From assembly GCA_000768855.1 (NCBI GenBank), contig JRAN01000057.1, positions 1-35,597 on the forward strand: a stretch of 35,597 nucleotides of DNA, written 5' to 3'. The number at the start of each line of letters is the position of its first letter. Position 1 is the first letter of the stretch. The notes below the pieces were generated by a model. It made no database searches. It had not been told where the DNA came from and worked only from the letters and a program-made list of their open reading frames with translations. Source of the DNA: Porphyromonadaceae bacterium COT-184 OH4590 (GTDB taxonomy: Bacteria; Bacteroidota; Bacteroidia; Bacteroidales; Paludibacteraceae). The position numbers were made by a program, and so were the translations under genes. Shown here one piece after another: positions 1-9,024 of the stretch.

Positions 1-54
1 CCTATTACAAAGGTAAGAAAACTTGCAGATTTATCAAAGGGTTTCGAAGATTAA
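1..54 (+). CDS. C-terminal end of an unidentified gene (partial)
   Basis: Frame 1 is open from the window edge and ends PITKVRKLADLSKGFED followed by TAA at 52-54. The tail is charged and helix-compatible, as expected for the end of a soluble protein. It is far too short for a family assignment. No clear T-rich terminator follows it. It could also be chance reading-through, so I call it only a probable gene end. Confidence 0.4.
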   Translation, partial: PITKVRKLADLSKGFED

Positions 55-353
55 TTTACTAAATATCAGATGATCGATGGTTTTTAAGGGACAACTAAAT
101 AAGTTGAATATTTGGTGTGGATATATTGAATTTCCATTTGAAATTTATAAAGTTCGTATCTCGATTTTTGATACGAAATTAATATAATATTATGAAACAA
201 TAAGCTTTTTAGCAGAGGCTTATTATCTGCTTAATCGATACAAGTTTTCAAGACATTTATTTGAAATAGAAAAACACAGTTAAATAGATAGAAATCCATA
301 TCTCGATACCTTTTAATTGGTATTGAAATTCATATATTGCACTTCAAACACAC
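55..353. other. AT-rich non-coding stretch with small dyads
   Basis: No credible reading frame is present. Two hairpin-like dyads can be seen: 153-177 (TTCGTATC / GATACGAA around a 9-nt loop) and 303-326 (TCGATACC / GGTATTGA, one G-T pair). The second shares its GATACC/GGTATT core with the dyads nearer hmuR, so it may belong to the same set of regulatory sites. Confidence 0.4.
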
Positions 354-544
354 ACACAATACCTATTTGTAGGTATTGTGTATTCCTAAAAACAAGTTCA
401 ATTTTGCAAATTAAAAACTATTAAAATTGCAACAATGATAAGAAATATCTTAAGATGCAGAATAAAAACAAATCACAATAACCGATTCATTATGCTTCAG
501 TAGTATCTGTAACGACAAATATTAGTATTGAAGTCGATTTTTAA
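354..544 (+). pseudogene. Decayed duplicate of the hmuR promoter and N-terminus
   Basis: Bases 354-416 match 674-736 in position and sequence (dyad, ATTGTGTAT, then CAATTTTGCA and ATTAAAA), an offset of 320 bp. Further on, 491-544 translates as YASVVSVTTNISIEVDF and a stop, closely matching YASVMAVSTNIGISA of the receptor's regulatory-like domain (from base 886, offset 395 bp). The offset change implies about 75 bp lost between them, covering the signal-peptide region, and a frameshift just before YAS. The rest of the gene is absent. This looks like the stump of a second receptor, or of a tandem duplication that collapsed by recombination. Confidence 0.6.
355..380. promoter_or_regulatory. Perfect 10-bp inverted repeat, possible operator
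   Basis: CACAATACCT and AGGTATTGTG are perfect inverted repeats separated by six bases. The right arm contains the ATTG that sits at the -33 position of a promoter-like element (ATTG at 375-378, then CAATTTTG at 399-406 after 20 bp). A degenerate version of the same dyad (AATACC...GAGTATT) lies at 678-697 in the same position relative to the second promoter. A regulator binding over -33 is an inference; the symmetry is seen directly. Confidence 0.45.
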
Positions 545-604
545 AATTTGTCAGTACAGTAGTAAATTCAAGATTCTGCTCTAAGTCGTGCAAAAACACT
601 TTGG

Positions 605-612
605 TATCTTTG
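605..612 (+). promoter_or_regulatory. Isolated -7 box (TATCTTTG)
   Basis: TATCTTTG fits the Bacteroidota -7 consensus TAnnTTTG exactly, but I see no TTTG at the matching -33 distance. If active it would give hmuR a leader of about 130 nt containing a 19-codon open frame (627-686). Weak on its own. Confidence 0.25.
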
Positions 613-694
613 TCTATTTACATCTTATGAAGGTAATATTGAGACAGTATAACATTTTAGTAATTAACATGCATAAAAATACCTAAAAGTGAGT

Positions 695-726
695 ATTGTG
701 TATATCTGTTTTTATAATCAATTTTG
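695..726 (+). promoter_or_regulatory. Probable hmuR operon promoter
   Basis: ATTG at 695-698 is followed after 20 bp by CAATTTTG at 719-726, close to the Bacteroidota -33/-7 arrangement. Transcription would begin near 732. That places the upstream TTG at 724 before the transcript start and supports translation from ATG 745 or 754. A degenerate AATACC/GAGTATT dyad overlaps the -33 box. The same arrangement is duplicated 320 bp upstream. Confidence 0.45.
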
Positions 727-753
727 CAGATTAAAATAAAAAATATGATTTAT

Positions 754-3003
754 ATGAAAAGAAATGTAATTATTTTGTTGTTTATCTTTTGTTTAACTTC
801 TGTTTTTGCATCCGAGAATGATGCAGTAAAAAAGAGTTATATTGTAAAAGGAGTTATCAAGAATCAGAATAATGAACCTGTTTCCTATGCTTCGGTTATG
901 GCAGTAAGTACCAATATAGGGATTTCTGCAAATGTATCAGGTGAATTTCAACTAAAATTAAACAAAGGTAATTATAAACTTCGTATATCTTGTACAGGTT
1001 ATGAATCAAAAATATTAGAAATAGAAGCAATCAAAGATTTGAACCTCGAAATAGTGCTTGATAAAATGGAGAGCAACTTGTCGGAAGTTGTTATTACAAG
1101 TACTCAATCTGAAAAGATGTTAAAAGATATTCCTGTTGTGACGCGTGTAATTACAGCAGAAGAGATAAAACGTATTGATCCGCAAGATTTCAAAAATCTT
1201 TTGGAATATGAATTGCCCGGGCTACAGTTTGGACGAGCGCACGGCTCTAACTTGCCGTCGATGTATTTTCAGGGTATGCGTGGACGCTATATTTTATTTC
1301 TTATTGATGGAGAGCGTATAGCAGGCGAAGCGGCTAGCGACAATATAGATTTTAACCGTTTGGGAATAGATAATATAGAACGTATAGAGATTGTTAGAGG
1401 AACTATGTCAACACTTTATGGATCAAATGCGTTGAGTGGAGTAGTAAATATAATCACTAAAAAAGCCAATCGTCCTTTTATAGGTAATATTTCGACTCGT
1501 ATGTCAAACTATCTTGATCAAAAATATACATTGTTAGCGGGTACTCGTCAGCGTAAATTTTCGGCTCTGACCTCTGCTTCTTACAGCTATCGTATGCCCT
1601 ACCAACTGGAAGACCTTGAGGAGGCAAGAAATAGAATTATATATCCTGACGGTCGTGATACAATTGAAACGATAAAAGGTAAGATAGGTGTAAGAGGGTA
1701 TCAAAATTTTATGGTTGAACAAAAATTAGGATACAATTTTACCGAACGGTTCAATATAGAAATAAAAGGTGGTTTATTTCAGAATATGATATTAGATATA
1801 TTAGACTCTAATGAAACTGTTATAAAGGAAAAGGATAGATTTAGAAATTTCACGATTAGCGGTAAAGCCAGATATATATTAAACGAAAATAATATTATAG
1901 ATTTATCATATCATCATGATACTTATTATAAAGATAAGTATTATCCTATCACAAAAAGATCTAAACGTAATTATGGGAATAGTATCGATAATATTAAATT
2001 GAATTATAAACTATTCCTGTTATCACAACATTATTTTACTGCCGGTATGGAGTTTTATAATGAAACTCTTAAGCATTATATGTTTAAAGATTCTACTACT
2101 CACAGTATACAAAATTATGTTTTGTATTTACAGGATGATTATGCTATTTCTAATAGAGTGAGTCTTGTTGGTGGATTACGTATGGACTATCATTCTTTGT
2201 ACAAGGTACATGTAAGTCCTAAAATATCTGCTATGTACAAGCTAAAAAACTTTATTTTACGTGGTGGGTATGCTACCGGTTTTCGTTCTCCCTCATTAAA
2301 AGAACTTTATCAAAAATGGGATCACAATGGAATGTTTTTTATAGTTGGCAATAAAGATTTAAAACCTGAAATTAGTAATCAACTATCGCTTTCCGGCGAA
2401 TTAATAGTAGGAGCTTTTAATGCTTCATTGAATGGTTATTATAATTGGTTTAAAAATAGGATTATTCAGACACCTCCTACTGTAAAAAATGGTAAAATAT
2501 CCGATATGACTTATAAAAATGCAGATGGTGTATCCAGAATATATGGTGTTGATTTAAATATGCAGGTACGATTGCCATTAAACATAATGTTGAGAGGTGC
2601 TTATTCTTATGTCAATGACAATGCAAAAATTAATGGGCGTAATTTCTCTATGTTCCGTCCTCATACAGTTGTTTGGAGTGCCAGTTATAGTCGCAAAATA
2701 GGTAAGTTTGATTTGAACGCCGGTGTCAATGGAAGATGGCTGAGTGGTATGTATTCTTGGAGTATTATCCCCGATCTAAAAAATAAAAATAAATTGATTG
2801 CAACCAATTATGCCCCTCAGATGATATGGAAATTCAATGTCGGTTGTTATTTCCCTCGTGGCATAAATTTGAATATTGGTGTAGATAACTTTTTAAACAC
2901 AAGGAGTAAGAATGTTTCGAACGATGTTTATGCTGCATTGTCGAGAGGTATAGAATTAATTGCAAATGTTTCTATAAACATAGCGGAAACGATAGGTAAA
3001 TAA
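754..3003 (+). CDS. hmuR: TonB-dependent haem receptor, HmuR type
   Basis: Outer-membrane TonB-dependent receptor of about 749 aa, predicted to import haem handed over by the HmuY lipoproteins encoded downstream. The start at 754 gives MKRNVIILLFIFCLTSVFA, a typical signal peptide; ATG 745 is an alternative. Next come a carboxypeptidase-regulatory-like domain (about residues 30-105), a plug domain (about 115-235, with the STLYGSNALSGVVNIITKK signature) and a 22-strand-type barrel. The segment YATGFRSPSLKELY followed by GNKDLKPE corresponds to the FRAP/NPDL region conserved in haem receptors. The C-terminus ends IAETIGK rather than in the usual terminal aromatic residue. hmuS starts 23 bp downstream, so co-transcription is likely. 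The haem substrate is inferred from the family and the neighbours. Confidence 0.88.
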   Translation: MKRNVIILLFIFCLTSVFASENDAVKKSYIVKGVIKNQNNEPVSYASVMAVSTNIGISANVSGEFQLKLNKGNYKLRISCTGYESKILEIEAIKDLNLEIVLDKMESNLSEVVITSTQSEKMLKDIPVVTRVITAEEIKRIDPQDFKNLLEYELPGLQFGRAHGSNLPSMYFQGMRGRYILFLIDGERIAGEAASDNIDFNRLGIDNIERIEIVRGTMSTLYGSNALSGVVNIITKKANRPFIGNISTRMSNYLDQKYTLLAGTRQRKFSALTSASYSYRMPYQLEDLEEARNRIIYPDGRDTIETIKGKIGVRGYQNFMVEQKLGYNFTERFNIEIKGGLFQNMILDILDSNETVIKEKDRFRNFTISGKARYILNENNIIDLSYHHDTYYKDKYYPITKRSKRNYGNSIDNIKLNYKLFLLSQHYFTAGMEFYNETLKHYMFKDSTTHSIQNYVLYLQDDYAISNRVSLVGGLRMDYHSLYKVHVSPKISAMYKLKNFILRGGYATGFRSPSLKELYQKWDHNGMFFIVGNKDLKPEISNQLSLSGELIVGAFNASLNGYYNWFKNRIIQTPPTVKNGKISDMTYKNADGVSRIYGVDLNMQVRLPLNIMLRGAYSYVNDNAKINGRNFSMFRPHTVVWSASYSRKIGKFDLNAGVNGRWLSGMYSWSIIPDLKNKNKLIATNYAPQMIWKFNVGCYFPRGINLNIGVDNFLNTRSKNVSNDVYAALSRGIELIANVSINIAETIGK

Positions 3004-3026
3004 TAAATAATAAATATATAGAGTAT

Positions 3027-6000
3027 ATGAAAAGAAAGATTTTTTTTGGAGCAGGAATTACACTTCTAATATTTGTGATAGCTTTTGTTGGTTATTCCAA
3101 ATGGATTGCTCCTACCAAGATTGCTTTCGTAAATTATCAAGCAATAACTTTGGGTAATATTCATAAAATTAACAATAATTCATGGGTAAAAATTTATGAT
3201 ATATCATTGGAAGAGCTACACAAACTCTCTAAATATGATATGGTATTTGTAAATGGCATGGGGCTACGTATAGTAGAAGAGCAGAGAGATTTGCTCAAAA
3301 AAATTGCCGACAAAGGTACACCCTTTTATACATTTATGGCTACCAATCCCGACAACAATATTTGTAACCTCGACTCTACACAAATATCATTGATATATCA
3401 ATACTTGCAGGGAGGTAAAAAAAACTATCGAAACCTACTGAACTATATTCGCAAAGAGATAGATGGTAAAAAAATCTATGTCAAAGACTCTGAGCCTCCT
3501 GTTAAGAGGGCTTTTGACATTATTTATCATCCATATATAGGTGATTCAAAAGACGAAGAAGATGATTTGGAATTTAATACTGTGTCCGAATACGAAAAAT
3601 GGCTCAAAGAGAAGAAAATATGGAAAGAGGGGGGTAAAAAAATTGCTATTACAGGGCAGATGGCAGATCCTACCGATTTGATAAAAGCACTTCAACAAAA
3701 AGGTATGAATGTATATCCTATTGCAGCTTTTCGTAAGTTTTATGAATTTATAGAAGATATATCACCTGATATGGTAATAAATATGCCTCATGGACGTATG
3801 GGAGATAATATGGTACAATGGCTGGAACAAAATAATATACCGCTTTTAGCTCCTATTACAGTACCGCGTTTGGTTGATGATTGGGAGAATGACCCTATGG
3901 GAATGTCAGGAGGATTTCTTTCACAGAGTGTTGTAATGCCCGAAATAGATGGGGCTATTCGCTCTTTTGTATTGTTTGCTCAATATAAAGATGAAGATGG
4001 TTACCAACACTCTTTTGCTGTTCCTGAAAGATTGGAAACATTTGTGGAGACTGTCGAAAACTTCTTGGTTTTAAAAGATAAACCTAATAACGAAAAACGA
4101 ATAGCCATATACTACTTCAAAGGACCTGGACAAGGTTCTGCAATGGTAGCAGGCGGAATGGAGGTAGCACCATCATTGTACAATTTGTTGAAACGACTAA
4201 AAGATGAAGGTTATAAAGTGGATAATCTGCCTTCTAATCATAAAGAATTCGAACGTATGATAATGACACAAGGCTCAGTATTAGGTGTGTATGCTGAAGG
4301 AGCAATAGCTGAATTTATGAAAAACGGCAATCCCGAATTGATTAATAAAACCGATTATGAAGCTTGGGTAGCTAAAAGTCTAAGACCGGAAAAATACAAA
4401 GAAGTAGTAGATGCAAACGGAGAGTTTCCCGGACAATATATGGTATCTCCTGATGGAAGATTGGCTGTGGCTCGCATACAATTTGGAAATGTAGTTATCT
4501 TGCCACAGAATGCAGCAGGAGCCGGAAATAATGCTTTTAAAATTGCTCATGGTACTGATGCCGCTCCTCCACACCCGTACATCGCCTCATATCTATGGAC
4601 AAAGCACAAATTCAAAGCTGATGCCATATTCCATTTCGGCACACATGGCAGTCTTGAGTTTACTCCCAAAAAACAGGTAGCTTTATCTAATAAGGATTGG
4701 CCTGATAGGCTTATTGGAAATTTACCACACATATATATATATACTATTGGTAATGTCGGAGAGGGTATCATTGCCAAACGCCGCTCTTATGCTACTCTTA
4801 CCACTTATCTTACTCCGCCATTCTTAGAAAGTAATGTTAGAGGTTTATACAGAGACCTTACAGAGAAACTCAAAATATACAATAATATTATCGAAGACTA
4901 TGGTGGTATAGAAAATATTACTGCTAAAGGTAAAAATAGTAGAATATATAACGATTTTACTCGTGCTTCGTTGGCAGTAAAGGCAGCTTCTATTAAACTT
5001 GGTATTCATCGCGATTTGGAATTGGATAGTATAGCTCAAAAACCATATACCGAAGGAGAAATAAGCCGTATCGAAAATTTTGCAGAAGAGCTTGCCAACG
5101 AAAAAATTACAGGTCAACTGTATACTCTGGGTGTACCTTACGAAGAAGTTCGAATCAAATCCACAATACAGGCTATTGCTACTGATGCTATTGCGTATAG
5201 TGTATGGATTTTGGACAAAATGAAAAAACGCACATCAATAGATGCTCAAAATAATAAACCATTATTTACAAAACAGTATCTTAACCCCTCTCTTGATTTA
5301 GTAAATAAATTGATTAAACAGCCTGCTATAGCAACAGACGAACTTATATGTCGTACTGCTAAGATAACAACAGACGAACTAAAATGGGCACGAGAGGTAT
5401 CCGAAAGCAAAAACAAACCTTCGGGTATGATGGCAGCAATGATGGGAAGCGGTAATACTTCTAAAAATAAAGCTAATATGCCCCAAAGCGTATCTAATAA
5501 ATTGAAACAAGAAAATCCAAAGGATGCTATGGGGGCTCACCCACAAGGCAAAAGTCACAACAAAAACATAAAAAAGGACACCGCCTTAGCTAATAATATT
5601 GTCGGAGGCCATCCTCAAAATATCAAAAAAGAGGCTTCTTCTTCAGAGCATCAAAAATCCGGAAGCAGCAATCCTCACTCTATGTCGAAAACCTCAAATA
5701 CAGACAAACAGATGCCACAAAGAAAATCTTCTATGGGTGGTGGTAATCCTATGGGAGAAAACAAGACATATACAAAAGAAGAATACCGTATGGCAGAGGC
5801 AATACTCGAAATAGAGCGTACTATCAAAAATGTTGGGAAATACAAACAATATCTTATACAAAGTCCTAATGCAGAACTCGCAGCTAATCTAAATGCATTA
5901 ACAGGTGGCTATATTGCCCCGTCTCCGGGAGGTGACCCAATTGCTAATCCTAACACATTACCTACAGGACGCAATATGTACTCTGTAAATGCTGAGGCTA

Positions 6001-7466
6001 CCCCATCGGAGGCTGCTTGGGAAAAAGGTATGAGGTTGGCTAATAATACAATAGATCTATATCGCCAACGTCATAATGGAGAATATCCACGTAAAGTAAG
6101 TTATACTTTATGGTCTGGTGAATTTATAGAAACAGAAGGAGCTACAATAGCTCAAATACTTTATATGCTTGGAGTAGAACCCATACGAGATGCTTTTGGA
6201 CGTGTTACAGATCTTAGACTTATTGATTCAGAAGAACTGGGGCGTCCTCGTATAGACGTAGTCGTACAGACATCGGGACAATTGCGAGATTTGGCGGCAT
6301 CCCGTTTGTTCCTGATCAACAGGGCAGTAGAGATGGCATCCGAAGCCAAAGACGATAAATACGAAAATCGGGTTACAGAGGGCGTTAACGAAACACAGCG
6401 AGCATTGCTCGACAAAGGTTTGTCTCCGCGTGAGGCAAAAGAGATAGCTGCTTATCGTGTATTCGGTGGGGTTAATGGAGGTTACGGTACAGGCATACAG
6501 GGTATGGTAGAAAGTGGTGATCGCTGGGAAGATGAATCGGAGATAGCAGAAACTTACATCAACAATATGGGAGCATTTTATGGAAGTGAAAAAAATTGGG
6601 AACAATTTAGACAATTTGCTTTTGAAGCAGCTCTAACACGTACAGATGTAGTAATCCAACCCCGTCAGAGCAACACTTGGGGAACATTGAGTCTCGACCA
6701 TATGTATGAGTTTATGGGAGGTCTAAATCTCGCTGTACGCAATGTTACAGGCAAAGATCCTGATGCATATTTGAGTGATTACCGCAACAGGAATAATGTA
6801 CGTATGCAGGAGGTAAAAGAAGCTATTGGTGTAGAGGCACGTACAACAATACTGAACCCTACTTATATTAAAGAAAAAATGAAAGGAGAAGCCTCTTCGG
6901 CAGGAGTATTTGGCGAAACAATGCGTAATACCTATGCTTGGAATGTTATGAAACCATCTGCTATCGATAATGAATTATGGGACGAAATATACAATGTCTA
7001 TATAAAAGATAAATTTAATCTTGATATAGAAGAGTTTTTCAAAACCCAAAATCCTGCCGCATTACAAGAAATTACTGCTGTAATGATGGAAACCATACGT
7101 AAAGGTTATTGGAAAGCTTCGGAAGAACAGATAGCCGATATAGCAAAAAAACATATTGAACTTGTCAAAGAACATCAACCTTCGTGTTCGGGATTTGTAT
7201 GCGACAATATGAAACTCAAAGAATTTATTGCTTCCAAAACTGATGTACAGACAGCTAAGGAGTATAAACAAAGTATTTCAAAAGTACGTCAAACGATGAT
7301 TACCGATAAAGACGGTAAAAGTGTTGTTTTACAAAAAGATAATGAAAAGAATATTTCTGAAAACACTAATACTTCCACCAGAAGTAATATTATTATTGCT
7401 TTGGTGATAGCAATGGTATTGACATCATGTTTTATTATAATACGGAAAAGACGTAATAAGAGATAA
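3027..7466 (+). CDS. hmuS: CobN-like chelatase, HmuS (putative haem dechelatase)
   Basis: A 1479-aa member of the CobN / magnesium-chelatase H family, anchored by one N-terminal transmembrane segment (residues about 5-25) and one at the C-terminus (about 1450-1472) followed by a basic tail, with the large catalytic body probably periplasmic. Conserved blocks include HFGTHGSLEFTPKKQ and the C-terminal region with QPRQSNTWGTLSLDHMYEF and FGETMRNTYAWNVMKP. In Bacteroidota this gene accompanies hmuY/hmuR, and Bacteroides HmuS has been reported to remove iron from haem anaerobically, so dechelation is the favoured role rather than cobalt insertion; no CobS/CobT or BchI/BchD partner is nearby. Residues about 795-912 are an unusual low-complexity insert rich in Ser, Asn, Lys, Met and His. 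Confidence 0.85.
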   Translation: MKRKIFFGAGITLLIFVIAFVGYSKWIAPTKIAFVNYQAITLGNIHKINNNSWVKIYDISLEELHKLSKYDMVFVNGMGLRIVEEQRDLLKKIADKGTPFYTFMATNPDNNICNLDSTQISLIYQYLQGGKKNYRNLLNYIRKEIDGKKIYVKDSEPPVKRAFDIIYHPYIGDSKDEEDDLEFNTVSEYEKWLKEKKIWKEGGKKIAITGQMADPTDLIKALQQKGMNVYPIAAFRKFYEFIEDISPDMVINMPHGRMGDNMVQWLEQNNIPLLAPITVPRLVDDWENDPMGMSGGFLSQSVVMPEIDGAIRSFVLFAQYKDEDGYQHSFAVPERLETFVETVENFLVLKDKPNNEKRIAIYYFKGPGQGSAMVAGGMEVAPSLYNLLKRLKDEGYKVDNLPSNHKEFERMIMTQGSVLGVYAEGAIAEFMKNGNPELINKTDYEAWVAKSLRPEKYKEVVDANGEFPGQYMVSPDGRLAVARIQFGNVVILPQNAAGAGNNAFKIAHGTDAAPPHPYIASYLWTKHKFKADAIFHFGTHGSLEFTPKKQVALSNKDWPDRLIGNLPHIYIYTIGNVGEGIIAKRRSYATLTTYLTPPFLESNVRGLYRDLTEKLKIYNNIIEDYGGIENITAKGKNSRIYNDFTRASLAVKAASIKLGIHRDLELDSIAQKPYTEGEISRIENFAEELANEKITGQLYTLGVPYEEVRIKSTIQAIATDAIAYSVWILDKMKKRTSIDAQNNKPLFTKQYLNPSLDLVNKLIKQPAIATDELICRTAKITTDELKWAREVSESKNKPSGMMAAMMGSGNTSKNKANMPQSVSNKLKQENPKDAMGAHPQGKSHNKNIKKDTALANNIVGGHPQNIKKEASSSEHQKSGSSNPHSMSKTSNTDKQMPQRKSSMGGGNPMGENKTYTKEEYRMAEAILEIERTIKNVGKYKQYLIQSPNAELAANLNALTGGYIAPSPGGDPIANPNTLPTGRNMYSVNAEATPSEAAWEKGMRLANNTIDLYRQRHNGEYPRKVSYTLWSGEFIETEGATIAQILYMLGVEPIRDAFGRVTDLRLIDSEELGRPRIDVVVQTSGQLRDLAASRLFLINRAVEMASEAKDDKYENRVTEGVNETQRALLDKGLSPREAKEIAAYRVFGGVNGGYGTGIQGMVESGDRWEDESEIAETYINNMGAFYGSEKNWEQFRQFAFEAALTRTDVVIQPRQSNTWGTLSLDHMYEFMGGLNLAVRNVTGKDPDAYLSDYRNRNNVRMQEVKEAIGVEARTTILNPTYIKEKMKGEASSAGVFGETMRNTYAWNVMKPSAIDNELWDEIYNVYIKDKFNLDIEEFFKTQNPAALQEITAVMMETIRKGYWKASEEQIADIAKKHIELVKEHQPSCSGFVCDNMKLKEFIASKTDVQTAKEYKQSISKVRQTMITDKDGKSVVLQKDNEKNISENTNTSTRSNIIIALVIAMVLTSCFIIIRKRRNKR

Positions 7467-7520
7467 ATCATATTTTTTATAAAAAATACATTAACTAATT
7501 AATAAACAAAATATATAAAA

Positions 7521-8108
7521 ATGAAATCAAAATTTTATTTAGCAACAGTTTTAATCGCTTGCTTGTTTATGGTAAGTAGCTGTAAAAAAAACATTGTAAA
7601 ACAAACAACAAGTAATTCCGTAACTCTTGATGCATCTTCAAAGACGGAATGGACATATTTTTCATTTGCTACTAAATCCGTAGTAAATATTAAGCCTAAT
7701 GGTATAAAAGATGTCCCGGAAGGTACAAATTGGGATATAGCATTCCTTAGAACATCCGCAAGAGTCAATTGTGGTGTGTCCGGAAAAGGTAAAGGTGGTG
7801 TTATGATGACGGATTTTGAAAATATTGAAGACCTCAAATCTCTGCCTACCGGCGAGTTTGTAGTAGATGTTTTGGGAACTCATGTTGGTATGCCTAATAT
7901 TGAAGGTGTGCCTATGAATGAAGTATTATCGAAATGGGCTGTATTGAACACAAGCAGTATGCCTCCTACTGTAACTCTAAGTCCTAAAGTATTTGTAATA
8001 AGATGTGCAGATGGCGTAACTTATGCCAAGATTAAATTTCTGGGATATACAAATGACGAAGGTGGAAGATTTTATCCTACATTTGATATAGTATACCCTT
8101 TTAAATAA
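7521..8108 (+). CDS. hmuY: HmuY-family haem-binding lipoprotein, short form
   Basis: A 195-aa lipoprotein: signal peptide with lipobox (LFMVSSC, Cys about residue 21), then a single HmuY domain. Family hallmarks are WTYFSF, GTNWDIAFLRTSARVNCG, GKGGVMMTDF and the C-terminal VFVIRCADGVTYAKIKFLGY. HmuY proteins are surface-exposed haemophores that pass haem to HmuR. Porphyromonas gingivalis HmuY uses two histidines as haem ligands; here the equivalent loops carry methionines (GMPN, PMNE, SSMPP) and one His (GTHVGMP), so Met ligation as in other family members is possible but not shown. It lies 54 bp after hmuS and is followed by a second hmuY. The usual position of hmuY, ahead of hmuR, is empty here. 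Confidence 0.85.
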   Translation: MKSKFYLATVLIACLFMVSSCKKNIVKQTTSNSVTLDASSKTEWTYFSFATKSVVNIKPNGIKDVPEGTNWDIAFLRTSARVNCGVSGKGKGGVMMTDFENIEDLKSLPTGEFVVDVLGTHVGMPNIEGVPMNEVLSKWAVLNTSSMPPTVTLSPKVFVIRCADGVTYAKIKFLGYTNDEGGRFYPTFDIVYPFK

Positions 8109-8162
8109 ATAGTAAATACAATTTTTAAATAATTTTATAAATTCTAAAAAACAATATAAGTA

Positions 8163-9005
8163 ATGAAAAAAATCAAATTTTATTTTATGGTGACAGTTAT
8201 GGGTTACCTGTTGATAGGATTAGTTACATCATGTAGTAAAGAAGAAAAAAACTTTACACTTTCAAAAGACAATGTAGAGGTTGGTATCAATCAGGTAGTC
8301 ATTGTAGAGATCAAAGGTTTAAGTACTTATCAGGCTGTTGTGGACAAAGAAGATATTGCGACGGTAAGCGTAAAAGATAATAATGTGATGATAAAGGGCA
8401 TGAAAAAAGGTGATGCGGTAGTTAAAGTAGTCGACACTCACAATATTGCTTTTATAAAGGAAATTAAAGTAAAGGTACTTGAAGGAGCCGTAGTTACAAA
8501 AAATACTGTTACTCTTAATACTTCGGCAGGAGACAAATGGGTATATTTTTCTTTCTTAAAAGGACAGGTTATGGTTAATGACAGTTCTGTAACAGGTATA
8601 CCGGAAGGTCTGGAATGGGATATTGCTTTCTGTAGGAATTTTACTCGTACAAATAGCGGAACAAGCAACAGCAAAGGCGAAGGAAAAGGCGGAGCGGTGA
8701 TGACTAACTTTAAAAATCTGGATGAAGTTACAGCTATTCCCGAGTCTTTTGTTATAGACACGATTGGTTTAATCCTGCCAAAAATGAAAGATATAGTAAC
8801 ATCATGTAACGAAGAATTGTATAAATGGGCACCGTTAGATTTGGAGTCGGGTACAATGCCTCCGCCTGTAACTCTTAGCAAGAATGTATTTGTTGTAAGG
8901 TGTGCAGATGGAAAAACTTATGCTAAGATTAAATTTTTAGCATTTACAGATAATGAATCTAATCGTTTTTATCCGAAATTTGAATACGTTTATCCTTTTA
9001 AATAA
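8163..9005 (+). CDS. hmuY: HmuY-family lipoprotein with extra Ig-like N-terminal domain
   Basis: A 280-aa lipoprotein with lipobox around LVTSC (Cys about residue 24). Residues about 30-110 form a domain with the feel of a bacterial Ig-like (BIG2) fold: a VGINQVVIVEIKG-type strand, then ATVSVKDNNVMIKGMKKGDA. Residues about 115-280 are a HmuY domain (WVYFSFLKG, LEWDIAFCRNFTRTNSG, GKGGAVMTNF, VFVVRCADGKTYAKIKFLAF) paralogous to the preceding gene. The extra domain would lift the haem-binding part off the membrane or bind another partner. Two HmuY copies of different reach suggest a division of labour, for example capture versus hand-over. It starts 54 bp after the first copy; a promoter and a large palindrome follow it. 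Confidence 0.83.
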   Translation: MKKIKFYFMVTVMGYLLIGLVTSCSKEEKNFTLSKDNVEVGINQVVIVEIKGLSTYQAVVDKEDIATVSVKDNNVMIKGMKKGDAVVKVVDTHNIAFIKEIKVKVLEGAVVTKNTVTLNTSAGDKWVYFSFLKGQVMVNDSSVTGIPEGLEWDIAFCRNFTRTNSGTSNSKGEGKGGAVMTNFKNLDEVTAIPESFVIDTIGLILPKMKDIVTSCNEELYKWAPLDLESGTMPPPVTLSKNVFVVRCADGKTYAKIKFLAFTDNESNRFYPKFEYVYPFK

Positions 9006-9020
9006 AAAGTATTACCTTTG
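8989..9020 (+). promoter_or_regulatory. Internal promoter ahead of the third lipoprotein gene
   Basis: TACCTTTG at 9013-9020 matches the -7 consensus TAnnTTTG exactly; TTTA at 8989-8992 stands 20 bp upstream at the -33 position. The predicted start point falls at about 9025-9027, the first bases of the palindrome at 9025-9070. It overlaps the end of the second hmuY. Confidence 0.45.
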
Positions 9021-9024
9021 CATT

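Noticed and set aside
627-686. 19-codon ORF in the hmuR leader
   Set aside because: Too short, AT-rich and without coding character. It would be transcribed only if the weak -7 box at 605 is real.
3027-7466. Aerobic cobaltochelatase CobN for cobalamin synthesis
   Set aside because: No CobS/CobT or other cobalamin genes are nearby; two membrane anchors and the hmuR/hmuY/hmuTUV context point to HmuS.
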